A stretch of DNA of 48,292 nucleotides, taken from contig CALVCV010000002.1 in assembly GCA_944326155.1 (NCBI GenBank), positions 68,514 to 116,805 of the forward strand, given 5' to 3'. Positions 19,470 to 27,604 of the stretch are shown one piece after another. This stretch comes from an uncultured Bacilli bacterium. Lineage in GTDB: Bacteria; Bacillota_I; Bacilli_A; ML615J-28; CAG-313. Numbering within the stretch: the stretch's first letter is position 1; every line of letters starts with the position of its first letter. A program made the translations under genes and the position numbers. The notes beneath the pieces were generated by a model. That model saw only the letters and a list, made by a program, of their open reading frames with translations, was not told the DNA's origin and ran no database searches.

Positions 19470-20192
19470 ATGAAAGTTATAGTAGTAAAAGACTATGATG
19501 CCATGAGTGAACTTGGTGCACAAATTATTGGTGATGTAATCAAAAATAATCCAAATTGTACACTTGGCCTTGCCACAGGAAGTAGCCCTATTGGTACTTA
19601 TAAAAATTTAGTTAAAGCATATGAAAATAAGGAAATTTCATTTAAAAATGTAAAGACATACAATTTAGATGAATATTGTGGAATTAGTCGTGAACATCCG
19701 CAAAGTTATTATTATTTTATGCATGATAATCTTTTTAATCATGTAGATATTAACGAAGAAAATGTACATATTCCTGCAGTTTCCAATGATAATCTTGAAA
19801 AAGATTGTGAAGTATATAACAATATGTTAAATAATGTAACAATTGACTTACAATTATTAGGTATTGGTGGCAATGGGCATATTGGTTTTAATGAACCTGG
19901 AACACCATTTAACCAAGAAACTTTTATTGTTAAATTAACTGATAAAACAAGACAAGATAACAAACGTTTCTTTAATTCAATAGATGAAGTGCCTACACAT
20001 GCAATTACAATGGGGATTAATAATATCATGAAGGCTAAGAAAATATTAATGCTTATCAGCGGGTTAAATAAAGCTGATACGGTTGTTAATTTATTAAAAG
20101 GGGATATTACACCAGATTTTCCTGCATCAATTTTACATAAACATCCTGATGTTACAGTAATTATTGATCAAGATGCTTACTCAAAAATGTAA
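19470..20192 (+). CDS. nagB: Glucosamine-6-phosphate deaminase NagB
   Basis: This 240-residue cytoplasmic enzyme converts GlcN-6-P to fructose-6-P and ammonia. Motifs: GLATGSSPIGTYKNL (phosphate loop), TYNLDEYCGI with catalytic Asp67, GIGGNGHIGFNEPG with the active-site His and Glu, and a C-terminus of normal length for Gram-positive NagB. It has a strong ribosome site (AAAAGGAG). It is the last gene of the long upstream run and is followed by a terminator-like hairpin. It needs GlcNAc-6-P deacetylase (NagA) upstream in the pathway, which is not in this window. Confidence 0.96.
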   Translation: MKVIVVKDYDAMSELGAQIIGDVIKNNPNCTLGLATGSSPIGTYKNLVKAYENKEISFKNVKTYNLDEYCGISREHPQSYYYFMHDNLFNHVDINEENVHIPAVSNDNLEKDCEVYNNMLNNVTIDLQLLGIGGNGHIGFNEPGTPFNQETFIVKLTDKTRQDNKRFFNSIDEVPTHAITMGINNIMKAKKILMLISGLNKADTVVNLLKGDITPDFPASILHKHPDVTVIIDQDAYSKM

Positions 20193-20205
20193 AATCAAAA
20201 TTAAA

Positions 20206-20262
20206 AAAATCATCTGTAAAGTGTAAAAAAATACATCTTTCATGGATGATTTTTACTTTTTT
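20206..20262 (+). terminator. Candidate Rho-independent terminator after nagB
   Basis: The arms AAAAATCATC (20206-20215) and GATGATTTTT (20245-20254) can pair as a 10-bp stem, with ACTTTTTT following. The loop is long (29 nt) and the stem AT-rich, so it is weak, but it is well placed between nagB and the next promoter. Confidence 0.5.
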
Positions 20263-20292
20263 AGAATAAAATATCCATTTTGCTAAAAATTG

Positions 20293-20306
20293 TGTAAACG
20301 TTTTTA
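20293..20306 (+). promoter_or_regulatory. Candidate cre / LacI-type operator 1
   Basis: TGTAAACGTTTTTA matches the catabolite-responsive-element consensus TGWAARCGYTWWCA at 13 of 14 positions. It lies about 20 bp upstream of the -35 box of the surface-protein promoter. Confidence 0.55.
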
Positions 20307-20325
20307 AAAAAATATACTTTTTTCC

Positions 20326-20354
20326 TTGCAATTGATTTATTGATATGCTATAAT
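20326..20354 (+). promoter_or_regulatory. Promoter of the surface-protein operon
   Basis: The -35 TTGCAA (20326-20331), a 17-bp spacer, and the extended -10 TGCTATAAT (TATAAT 20349-20354) make a strong vegetative promoter. A second overlapping TATAAT is at 20354-20359. Transcription should start near 20361, inside the second operator. Confidence 0.8.
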
Positions 20355-20359
20355 ATAAT

Positions 20360-20373
20360 CGCAAACGCTTTCA
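20360..20373 (+). promoter_or_regulatory. Candidate cre / LacI-type operator 2
   Basis: CGCAAACGCTTTCA matches the cre consensus at 12 of 14 positions, with the AAACGCTTT core intact. It covers the expected transcription start, a classical position for repression, 67 bp downstream of operator 1. Confidence 0.6.
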
Positions 20374-20400
20374 AAATATATAAATAGGAGGAAATATTTT

Positions 20401-23400
20401 ATGAAAAAAGTTTTTGCTTTTTTGAGTACATTTGTGCTCACAATTGCATTAGTTGGCGTTTTTGCTGCAAAGAGTCCTGCTAAAGCGGCTGACAAATTTA
20501 CAGAAGACCCAACATTATTAGAAGATGAAATTGCCGTATATATCATGGATAGTATTATGACTACTTTCCCTAACTATTATGACAATGATGCTAAAGCGGA
20601 TCCAAATTGGCTAGGTGCTGCTAGAATGTATCCATGGAATGAAACTAGATTAAGAGTTGCTCAATTAGATGATAATGGACAACCAACAGGTAAATATTAT
20701 GCTGTATACTTTGGTGGACATACTACTGCGGTAGACACAAATGGTGAACTTGTTATTGGTGCTGGTAAAAACATTCTATTCTATGATAAAGATGATAATG
20801 GAAATGTAGTTGCAGTAAAATATTCTGATGGTGTTAAAGCTTCATCTGGTGCAGCTTCTGACCCATCATTATCACATATGAGAACTAATATTACAGGTGA
20901 AGATATTGAATTTGATCCAACTCAACTTGGTATTGCTGATGAAGGTACTAACTACTATAATAGATCACTAGTATTCAATGCTAAAGGTCAAATTATTAGA
21001 GGTATTGGTCTTGATGAACAATATATGTCAAATGAAGGTGACTATAAATTTGCTCCTGAATTTTGCTATGTTGATGGCGTCGTTACTAAGTATGAAGAAG
21101 GTGTCGTTTGCGATAAGGTAATGGAAGCTCAATATGATGAAAAAGGAAATCCTGTTGTTGATGAAGAAGGAAATCCAGTTTATGTAGAAACTGATGAAGA
21201 TAAAATGGTATATTCAAGATTTGTTTGGGAATTCTTTGAAGAAGAACCAACAAATGTTAACGAAGTTCCTTACTTATCATTAGGATGGGATCCAAATCTT
21301 TGGGACTATTGCTTTGAAAGAGATGGCGGATATATGTGTATTGCTTTCGTAGGAAAAGCTGACAATACTGCTCATAAAATTAAAGATGATCAATTAACAG
21401 CTTATATTGCAACGTTAATGGAACAAGGTTATGAAGAAGCTGAAGCTACAGAAATTGCAAATAGCACAAATCGTGCATGTACAAAACAATTTAGAGTTCC
21501 TGCTGGTGGATTCGTATATGATTACGGATATCTAGATAGAGGTCTTGCTACTACTAATGAATTTTTCTGTTCAACTGTTTTAAACGGTTATTTATATGGT
21601 AGAATGGAATTACCTAAGACAGATAACACTGGTGCTCCTGTTCTAGATGAAAATGGTGAAGCTGTAATGATTGGTATGGCTCAACAAAGAACTTATAATT
21701 TCTCTGTAACTGGTTTATCATTTGATGCTAAAGTTATTGATGATAGTTCTTATCAATTATTAAATGGTCAAAATGTTGTTGAAGTTATGCAAGGTAGTGT
21801 TTTAAACCCTGTTCAAAATATTAACTACAATGGTATTATGAGATATTGGAGTGTTGAAAATGACTTAACATCTTATACTGCTTCAAGTGAATCATTAGAA
21901 TTCTATATTGATACAGTTGAAAATGGTGGTTCATCATTATCTGTAGTTGCTCCACCAACTGGTTATACAAGTATTGAAGAAATCAAAAATGATTTCTTAG
22001 CAGATGTTGCTGTACATTGTGGAGTTGATGTATCTGAAATTCCATTTACTGATGCTGCTGTATGGCATGCTTTCTGGGGTTGGGGTGAATTTATGGCAAC
22101 AAATGCTGCAAATGCTACAAATGAAGATGGTACACCAAATACTTCATATCCATCAGAAGAAAAGCCTGCTTTCTTTAACGTACCAGAAAATAGAGAAAAA
22201 TGGGGTTGGTTATTGGATCGAATTTATCAAACAATGTTAGCTTATCCTGGTGGAGATACTTATTCAGGTTCATTATCAAATATTCAAAATGCTGCTACAA
22301 ATTTCTTCTGTGGATCACCACAAACAGTTAACTATTCAATTTGGTATTTCTTAAATGGACAAGCACATCCATATTTTGGTTTCAATTTTGCTGATGGAAA
22401 TAACTCAAATTGGATTGATACTAGAACTAATTTAGAAAAATGGCAACAATATCAATTAGATGCAACTATGGCTGCTCCTAATGATAACTGGGTTATTACA
22501 TATCGTGTTGTAAATACAGCTACTGGAATTTCTTCATCACTTACTATTAAATATGTTGTTGTAGATTCTTATACTCCAATTATTGAAGTAAATGCTGATA
22601 ATTTATTCTATGTACCTACAATTCAAGGTGATTCAGCAGTATGCAATCCAATTGATCCGTATACTCTTGTTACTGCATTTGATGCACAATATAATGGTGT
22701 TAATATTTTAGGTAATGATATTACTCAATATGTTGAATTTGATACAGATTTAGATTTTGCAAATCCTGCTCAAGGAACTCATCCTGTAACAGCAACTATT
22801 TGGAATAATGCACATACTAAGAAAGCAAGTGTTAAATTTAATGTTGTTGTAAGTGATGTTACTGCCCCAATTGTTACTACTCGTAAAGTTGTTATTCAAC
22901 AAGGTTCAGATTTCAATTGTTTAGATGGTATTGTTCTTGCAGTAGATAACGTTGATGGTAACTTAAAAGATGCTACATTTGTTTGGTATGAAGAATTATC
23001 TAATCCAGTTGATACAGTTAATCTAAACCCTGGTGAAGATATGAACTTAACAATTAGACTTAACATCTATGATAGAGCTAATAATGTTACTACAGTTAAT
23101 TACTCATTAGTAATTGTTGCTGATAAATATGTTGAAGATACTTTAACAGATGCATTTGATGATCTTAGCAATGATCTTACAAGTCTAAGAAATGTTGTTA
23201 ATGATATCTATGATACTCAAGAAGCTCAAGATAGAGTTATTTCTCAATTACAATCACAAATTAATGAATTATTTGATTTATTAGAAACTGGTAATGCTAC
23301 AAATGCTGCAGATATCGATGAATTAAAAGACGCTGTTGCTGATGTTGCTGCGAAAGTAGATAGCGTACAAGCTTCTATGGATGCTCAAAAAGGTGGATGC

Positions 23401-23478
23401 AAAGGCGGTGCTGCATTAGTATTAAGTCTTGCTGGTGCTGCAACTCTTCTTGCACTTGTTCTTAGAAAAAGACATTAA
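20401..23478 (+). CDS. Large surface protein with Ig-like, coiled-coil and Cys-containing C-terminal anchor
   Basis: This 1025-residue protein has a signal peptide (about 1-30, KSPAKA-A). The aromatic-rich extracellular N-terminal ~750 residues are of no family I recognise. One or two Ig-like/HYR-like domains follow (about 730-920; DVTAPIVTTRKVVI, then LAVDNVDGNLKDATF). A coiled coil comes at about 915-995 (LTDAFDDLSNDLTSLRN onward), then KGGCKGG, a membrane segment and RKRH. The strong promoter and AGGAGG suggest high expression. The tail resembles that of the two NAGPA-type proteins. Candidate roles are an S-layer-like or stalk protein, or a polymer-binding protein; none is shown. It is probably co-transcribed with the next two genes through a leaky terminator. 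Confidence 0.75.
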   Translation: MKKVFAFLSTFVLTIALVGVFAAKSPAKAADKFTEDPTLLEDEIAVYIMDSIMTTFPNYYDNDAKADPNWLGAARMYPWNETRLRVAQLDDNGQPTGKYYAVYFGGHTTAVDTNGELVIGAGKNILFYDKDDNGNVVAVKYSDGVKASSGAASDPSLSHMRTNITGEDIEFDPTQLGIADEGTNYYNRSLVFNAKGQIIRGIGLDEQYMSNEGDYKFAPEFCYVDGVVTKYEEGVVCDKVMEAQYDEKGNPVVDEEGNPVYVETDEDKMVYSRFVWEFFEEEPTNVNEVPYLSLGWDPNLWDYCFERDGGYMCIAFVGKADNTAHKIKDDQLTAYIATLMEQGYEEAEATEIANSTNRACTKQFRVPAGGFVYDYGYLDRGLATTNEFFCSTVLNGYLYGRMELPKTDNTGAPVLDENGEAVMIGMAQQRTYNFSVTGLSFDAKVIDDSSYQLLNGQNVVEVMQGSVLNPVQNINYNGIMRYWSVENDLTSYTASSESLEFYIDTVENGGSSLSVVAPPTGYTSIEEIKNDFLADVAVHCGVDVSEIPFTDAAVWHAFWGWGEFMATNAANATNEDGTPNTSYPSEEKPAFFNVPENREKWGWLLDRIYQTMLAYPGGDTYSGSLSNIQNAATNFFCGSPQTVNYSIWYFLNGQAHPYFGFNFADGNNSNWIDTRTNLEKWQQYQLDATMAAPNDNWVITYRVVNTATGISSSLTIKYVVVDSYTPIIEVNADNLFYVPTIQGDSAVCNPIDPYTLVTAFDAQYNGVNILGNDITQYVEFDTDLDFANPAQGTHPVTATIWNNAHTKKASVKFNVVVSDVTAPIVTTRKVVIQQGSDFNCLDGIVLAVDNVDGNLKDATFVWYEELSNPVDTVNLNPGEDMNLTIRLNIYDRANNVTTVNYSLVIVADKYVEDTLTDAFDDLSNDLTSLRNVVNDIYDTQEAQDRVISQLQSQINELFDLLETGNATNAADIDELKDAVADVAAKVDSVQASMDAQKGGCKGGAALVLSLAGAATLLALVLRKRH

Positions 23479-23525
23479 TTTTTAATTAAAAATTAGGAGG
23501 TGGAGGGGACTTCACCTCTTTATTT
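23476..23525 (+). terminator. Palindrome and terminator hairpin after the surface-protein gene
   Basis: A 20-bp perfect AT palindrome (23476-23495) includes the TAA stop. It is followed by a G/C-rich stem, GAGGTGGAG (23497-23505) with CTTCACCTC (23510-23518) and loop GGGA, then TTTATTT. The next ATG is only 16 nt further, with no promoter between, so termination is probably partial. Confidence 0.65.
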
Positions 23526-23540
23526 GAGAAAATATATAAA

Positions 23541-24500
23541 ATGAAATATATAATATTACAAGATTATAAAGAAAAGAAAAATCTTTATGATTTATGGAAT
23601 AGTGAATATCAAAATATTTATCCTATTTCAAAAGAATTATTTGAAAAAAATATAGCAAATGCGTCTTTAGAATATTCTTATGTAGTAATTGATGATTATA
23701 ATAATTTAATCGCTTTTATTATATGTAAATTTTGGAATGATGAATATAGTATTGACACATATGATGAAAATTGTTGGATAAGTTTATTTTATGTTAAAAA
23801 GACAAATAGAAAATCGGGAATTGGAACAAAATTATTAAATTTAATTGAAGATGCTGCGAGAAAAAAAGGTAAAAAATATCTTTACCTCGGTAGAGATTAT
23901 TTGAACTTTTTTCCTGGATTACCAGTAGATTTTGTTGTAAATCGTCCTTGGTTTGAAAGACGTGGTTTTATTAAATCTTATGATACATATGATGTAATTA
24001 AAAGTATGAATTTAAGTGTAAAAAATAAACTAATACTTAAAAATACAAACATTGAGTATAGAATATCTACACTTGAAGATAAGGAAAATTTAATTGCCTT
24101 CATACAAAGAAATTGGCCTGGTCGTTGGACTAAGGAGACAATAGATTATTTTGAAAACGGTGGTACAGGAGAAGAATATGTAATTGGAATAAGTGATTGT
24201 AATATTTGTGCTTTTGCCAAAGTTGGTTTACCAACAACCAAAACATTGCTTACTAGTTACAGTTTGACGTGGCGCAATCGTTTTAGAGCTCTTGGTGGCA
24301 TTGGTCCATTAGGAGTGGATACCTCATATCGAAATAAAAATATAGGTTATGATATAGTTGCTTATGCTACTAATGTTTTAATTGATAATCATGTAAGTAA
24401 TATTATTATTGATTGGACAGGGTTATTAGAATTTTATCGTTTATTTGGTTATGAGGTTTTTAAGTCATATACTTATATGACAAAAGAAATAAAAAAATAG
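23541..24500 (+). CDS. Tandem GNAT acetyltransferase, possibly glucosaminide N-acetyltransferase (GlmA-like)
   Basis: This 319-residue cytoplasmic protein has two GNAT folds. The N-terminal one (about 1-155) has the acetyl-CoA loop in VKKTNRKSGIGTKLLNLIED. The C-terminal one (about 165-319) has LGVDTSYRNKNIGYDIVAYA and ends in FYRLFGYEVFKSYTYM. Clostridium acetobutylicum GlmA, encoded near nagZ and murK, re-acetylates glucosamine in wall fragments; the location here among nagZ, namZ and murQ makes that role attractive but unproven. It has no clear ribosome site and starts right after a terminator hairpin, so its expression depends on readthrough or an unseen start. Confidence 0.7.
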   Translation: MKYIILQDYKEKKNLYDLWNSEYQNIYPISKELFEKNIANASLEYSYVVIDDYNNLIAFIICKFWNDEYSIDTYDENCWISLFYVKKTNRKSGIGTKLLNLIEDAARKKGKKYLYLGRDYLNFFPGLPVDFVVNRPWFERRGFIKSYDTYDVIKSMNLSVKNKLILKNTNIEYRISTLEDKENLIAFIQRNWPGRWTKETIDYFENGGTGEEYVIGISDCNICAFAKVGLPTTKTLLTSYSLTWRNRFRALGGIGPLGVDTSYRNKNIGYDIVAYATNVLIDNHVSNIIIDWTGLLEFYRLFGYEVFKSYTYMTKEIKK

Positions 24501-24513
24501 AAAGGGTGAAAAA

Positions 24514-26760
24514 ATGAAAAAAAGATTTTTAGTATTTTTACTAACAATCATAACTGTCTTTACTTTGACTAGCTGTTCAAAGAAATTTACAGTAACTTTT
24601 GATACAGATGGTGGCTCTGCAGTTAGCGCTGTTGAAGTTAAAAAAGGTAAAACAGTTGCAAAACCAGCTGACCCAACTAAAGAGGGATATACTTTTGATG
24701 GCTGGTATTTAGGGGATGAAAAATATAATTTCTCAACAGCTGTAAAAGAAGATATTACATTAAAAGCGCATTGGGAAGCTAAAACATTTACAGTAACATT
24801 TACAACAAGTGGTGGTTCAAGGGTAGATCCACAAGAAGTTGCATATGGAGGAACTGTTACAAAACCAGCAGATCCTACAAGAACAGGATTTGACTTTGCA
24901 GGTTGGTATTTAGGAACTACTGAATATGATTTTTCAACGCCTGTTACTGCTGCTATCGTATTAAGAGCACAATGGGAAGAAAAGTCAGATGTTACATATT
25001 ATACAGTAACATTAGATGTTGCAGGTGGTGAACTTCCTGAAGGCCACCCTACAGATATTAGAGTTATTGAAGGAAGCACTGTGACACTTCCTACTCCAAC
25101 ACGTACTGGATATAAATTTGATGGTTGGACTTTAGATGGCGAAGCATTTGATGCAAATATGGAAATTCATAGGAATGTAACTTTAGTAGCTAAGTGGACT
25201 GCTGAACAAGGTGGCGCTGGTCAATATCATCCAAACTGGACTCCTAACCAAAGAACAGGAGGATGGAAGGGTAATCAATTGCCATTTAAGATTTTAGTAT
25301 TGCCAGTTGAACAATTTGATCCATTTAACGCTAACTATACAGGTAGTTCTCAAGCTATTAAACAAAGACATCAACGTGATGTTGAAGCAAGATATGGTAT
25401 TATGATTTCATATGTAAACTGGGATGATTCAGCTTCTTGGGGACCATCTCGTATTAAATACATTAAAGATAATCAACCTTCAGGATGGTTCAAAAATAAT
25501 GATTTCTATGTTGCTAATATTGCAAGTTCATGGATTCCAACACTTGTATCTTCAGGATGTTTAGCAGAACTTGCTAGAATTAACGCACAAGGTACTGCTA
25601 CAGAAGGTATTTTCACTGAAGTAGGCTATACAGAGGTATCTGAAGGTGTATATGAACCGGGTACATATGAGCAAGACCCAACTAATAACCAAGTTGTTTC
25701 TGCATCTGGAAAAGTATATGCTTACATCCAAGGTAAAGTTAGACCTGATTATTTTATGTATTTCAATGAAGATTTAATTAAAGATCGTGGTCTTGAAAAT
25801 CCTGCTGAATTATGGTTAAAAGGTGAATGGACTTGGACAAAATTTGAACAATATGTACAAGAATTACAAACAGCGTTATCTTCTATTTCTGATGGCAGAG
25901 AATATTATGCATTATCAGTAGGTTATGCAGAATTTATTATTGGTGCCACTGCTGCAAGCGGAGTGAAAATTGCTACTTCTAGACCAAGTTTGAGTTTAAC
26001 TTCTCCACAAGTAATCAATAAAGTTACTCAAATTCAAAGTTTAAGACAAACTGCAGCATACGAATCAAGAGGTGTTGAAGATGTTGCTATATCCTTCTTA
26101 GAAGGACGTACTGCAATCGTTCATGGTGATTTATGGTTCATTAATGATCCATCAAGATTTGATCCTGCACAATGTACATTCTCAATAGGTGCTGTTCCTT
26201 ATCCTGCTGCTGATGGTCAAGGTGGCGTTCCTATTACTACATTTGATGCAAGTGAAGCAATTCTTGATTCTAACGACGAACCACTAGAATTATCTGCTGG
26301 TACCGGTGAATATATTTCAGGTTTAGATTTATCTGCATCTAGTTTCTTAGTTCCTTATACATCAACTGCTTGCGATTCAGTTCTAGATACGGAAAATGGT
26401 AAACAAGGTATCAATAATAAAATTATCTTTGCAATTATGTATGATTTATATAGTGGTTTAGGACCTGATCCAGATGTAGCACAAGTATCGGAAGATGAAG
26501 CTTATCGTAATTGGTTATTAACAAAATTTGACCATGAACTATATGCGGACGTTATTATGACTGTTCAAGACAAAACATATTTTGAATTACTTGATTTAAT
26601 TTCTATGACAGCTGGTGGTGGTTCACACTTTGGTCCAGATGGATTCTGGTTATTAGCTAGTAAAATTTGTACAAATGGTACAGTTTCTGCTGCTACGGAA
26701 TTAAATTCTGTTCAACCAAGATATGAACAAGCACTTAGAGATATGGGCTACGCTATCTAA
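24514..26760 (+). CDS. Sugar-binding lipoprotein with three InlB-type repeats
   Basis: This 748-residue lipoprotein has a signal peptide with lipobox LTSC (Cys21). Three tandem InlB B-repeat (Listeria/Bacteroides repeat) modules occupy about residues 27-235, each with the GYTFDGWYLG-type core (GYTFDGWYLGDEKYNF, GFDFAGWYLGTTEYDF, GYKFDGWTLDGEAFDA). Residues from about 250 form a family 1 extracellular solute-binding protein (FMYFNEDLIKDRGLENPAELW, FLEGRTAIVHGDLWF). The repeats probably act as a stalk or cell-surface module between the lipid anchor and the binding domain. No permease is adjacent; it may serve one of the two permease pairs upstream. AAAGGGTG precedes the ATG and a strong terminator follows. 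Confidence 0.88.
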   Translation: MKKRFLVFLLTIITVFTLTSCSKKFTVTFDTDGGSAVSAVEVKKGKTVAKPADPTKEGYTFDGWYLGDEKYNFSTAVKEDITLKAHWEAKTFTVTFTTSGGSRVDPQEVAYGGTVTKPADPTRTGFDFAGWYLGTTEYDFSTPVTAAIVLRAQWEEKSDVTYYTVTLDVAGGELPEGHPTDIRVIEGSTVTLPTPTRTGYKFDGWTLDGEAFDANMEIHRNVTLVAKWTAEQGGAGQYHPNWTPNQRTGGWKGNQLPFKILVLPVEQFDPFNANYTGSSQAIKQRHQRDVEARYGIMISYVNWDDSASWGPSRIKYIKDNQPSGWFKNNDFYVANIASSWIPTLVSSGCLAELARINAQGTATEGIFTEVGYTEVSEGVYEPGTYEQDPTNNQVVSASGKVYAYIQGKVRPDYFMYFNEDLIKDRGLENPAELWLKGEWTWTKFEQYVQELQTALSSISDGREYYALSVGYAEFIIGATAASGVKIATSRPSLSLTSPQVINKVTQIQSLRQTAAYESRGVEDVAISFLEGRTAIVHGDLWFINDPSRFDPAQCTFSIGAVPYPAADGQGGVPITTFDASEAILDSNDEPLELSAGTGEYISGLDLSASSFLVPYTSTACDSVLDTENGKQGINNKIIFAIMYDLYSGLGPDPDVAQVSEDEAYRNWLLTKFDHELYADVIMTVQDKTYFELLDLISMTAGGGSHFGPDGFWLLASKICTNGTVSAATELNSVQPRYEQALRDMGYAI

Positions 26761-26776
26761 TTCTATAATTTGAGAC

Positions 26777-26810
26777 AAAAAGCTCCCTAGCAATAGGAGA
26801 GCTTTTTACT
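26777..26810 (+). terminator. Rho-independent terminator
   Basis: The arms AAAAAGCTC (26777-26785) and GAGCTTTTT (26799-26807) form a perfect stem, with further CTA/TAG pairing inside, closing in a T run. It separates the sugar-binding lipoprotein from the wall-sugar operon. Confidence 0.88.
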
Positions 26811-26863
26811 TAGCTATTATGCATATTTTTTATTACTTTATCAAAGACGAATATAAAAAAATA

Positions 26864-26872
26864 TGATATAAT
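26864..26872 (+). promoter_or_regulatory. Extended -10 promoter of the wall-sugar (MurNAc) operon
   Basis: TGATATAAT (TATAAT 26867-26872) lies 31 nt before the ATG at 26903. No good -35 hexamer is visible at the right distance, so this would be an extended -10 promoter. No cre-like site is seen here, unlike the neighbouring promoters at 20326 and 39553. Confidence 0.6.
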
Positions 26873-26902
26873 ATAAAGTAATAAGAATTGAGGAAGACAA
26901 AT

Positions 26903-27604
26903 ATGAAACTGGATAATATTGATAATAAATATTCATCAAAGACTTACAAATTTTTTGATTTACTATATAAATTATTAGTAGTTAATCTTTTGGTTATTAT
27001 TCTGTCATTGTCCATTGTAACAATGTTTCCAGCTATTGTTGCGGCAACAGCAACTCTAAAAAATAATTTAACAGAAACTGCTATTTTTAAACCTTATTTT
27101 AAAAATTTTAAAACATATTTTTTAAAATCATTTCTAATGGGAATATGTTTTTTACTTGCTTTTGCTGCAGGAATATATGGATATTTATTTTGGATTTATC
27201 AAGATTTTGGTGACAATAAAATAATGGAAATTTTCGCTCAAATAGGTATAGTGGTTATTGTTATTTGTTTGATAATTTTTACTTTTATTATTTTACATAT
27301 TCCTTTATTACTTATAACTTTTAATAGATTAACAAATATGCAAATTTTTAAAACATCCATTTATATTTCTGTTAGATATTTTTTGACTACTTTAATTATG
27401 CTTGTTGCGGCAAGCATCGTTATAGGTGTTTTAATATCTTGCTTATTTGTACCTTGGATTTTAGGTATATGGATGATTATTGGGATAAGTTTACCACTAT
27501 ATTTGATAGTAAAAATTACAACACCTATTTATTATCGTTTTGCAAAAATTGATTTTAAGAAAATAAATGAAAAAATTGAGGAGGAAATTAGAAATGACAA
27601 ATAA
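26903..27604 (+). CDS. YesL-family (DUF624) membrane protein
   Basis: This 233-residue protein has about five membrane segments. The N-terminal block KTYKFFDLLYKLLVVNLLVI, then TMFPAIVAATATL, is a clear YesL/DUF624 pattern. The frame also has a TTG start at 26888, but GAGG at 26890-26893 sits 9 nt before the ATG at 26903, which I take as the start. It overlaps the next gene by 11 nt. YesL proteins accompany sugar ABC systems; the role is unknown. Here it leads an operon of MurNAc enzymes that has no permease of its own. Confidence 0.82.
   Translation: MKLDNIDNKYSSKTYKFFDLLYKLLVVNLLVIILSLSIVTMFPAIVAATATLKNNLTETAIFKPYFKNFKTYFLKSFLMGICFLLAFAAGIYGYLFWIYQDFGDNKIMEIFAQIGIVVIVICLIIFTFIILHIPLLLITFNRLTNMQIFKTSIYISVRYFLTTLIMLVAASIVIGVLISCLFVPWILGIWMIIGISLPLYLIVKITTPIYYRFAKIDFKKINEKIEEEIRNDK

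Noticed and set aside
26888-26902. TTG start for the YesL gene at 26888
   Set aside because: It would place the start before the GAGG ribosome site; ATG 26903 has proper spacing.
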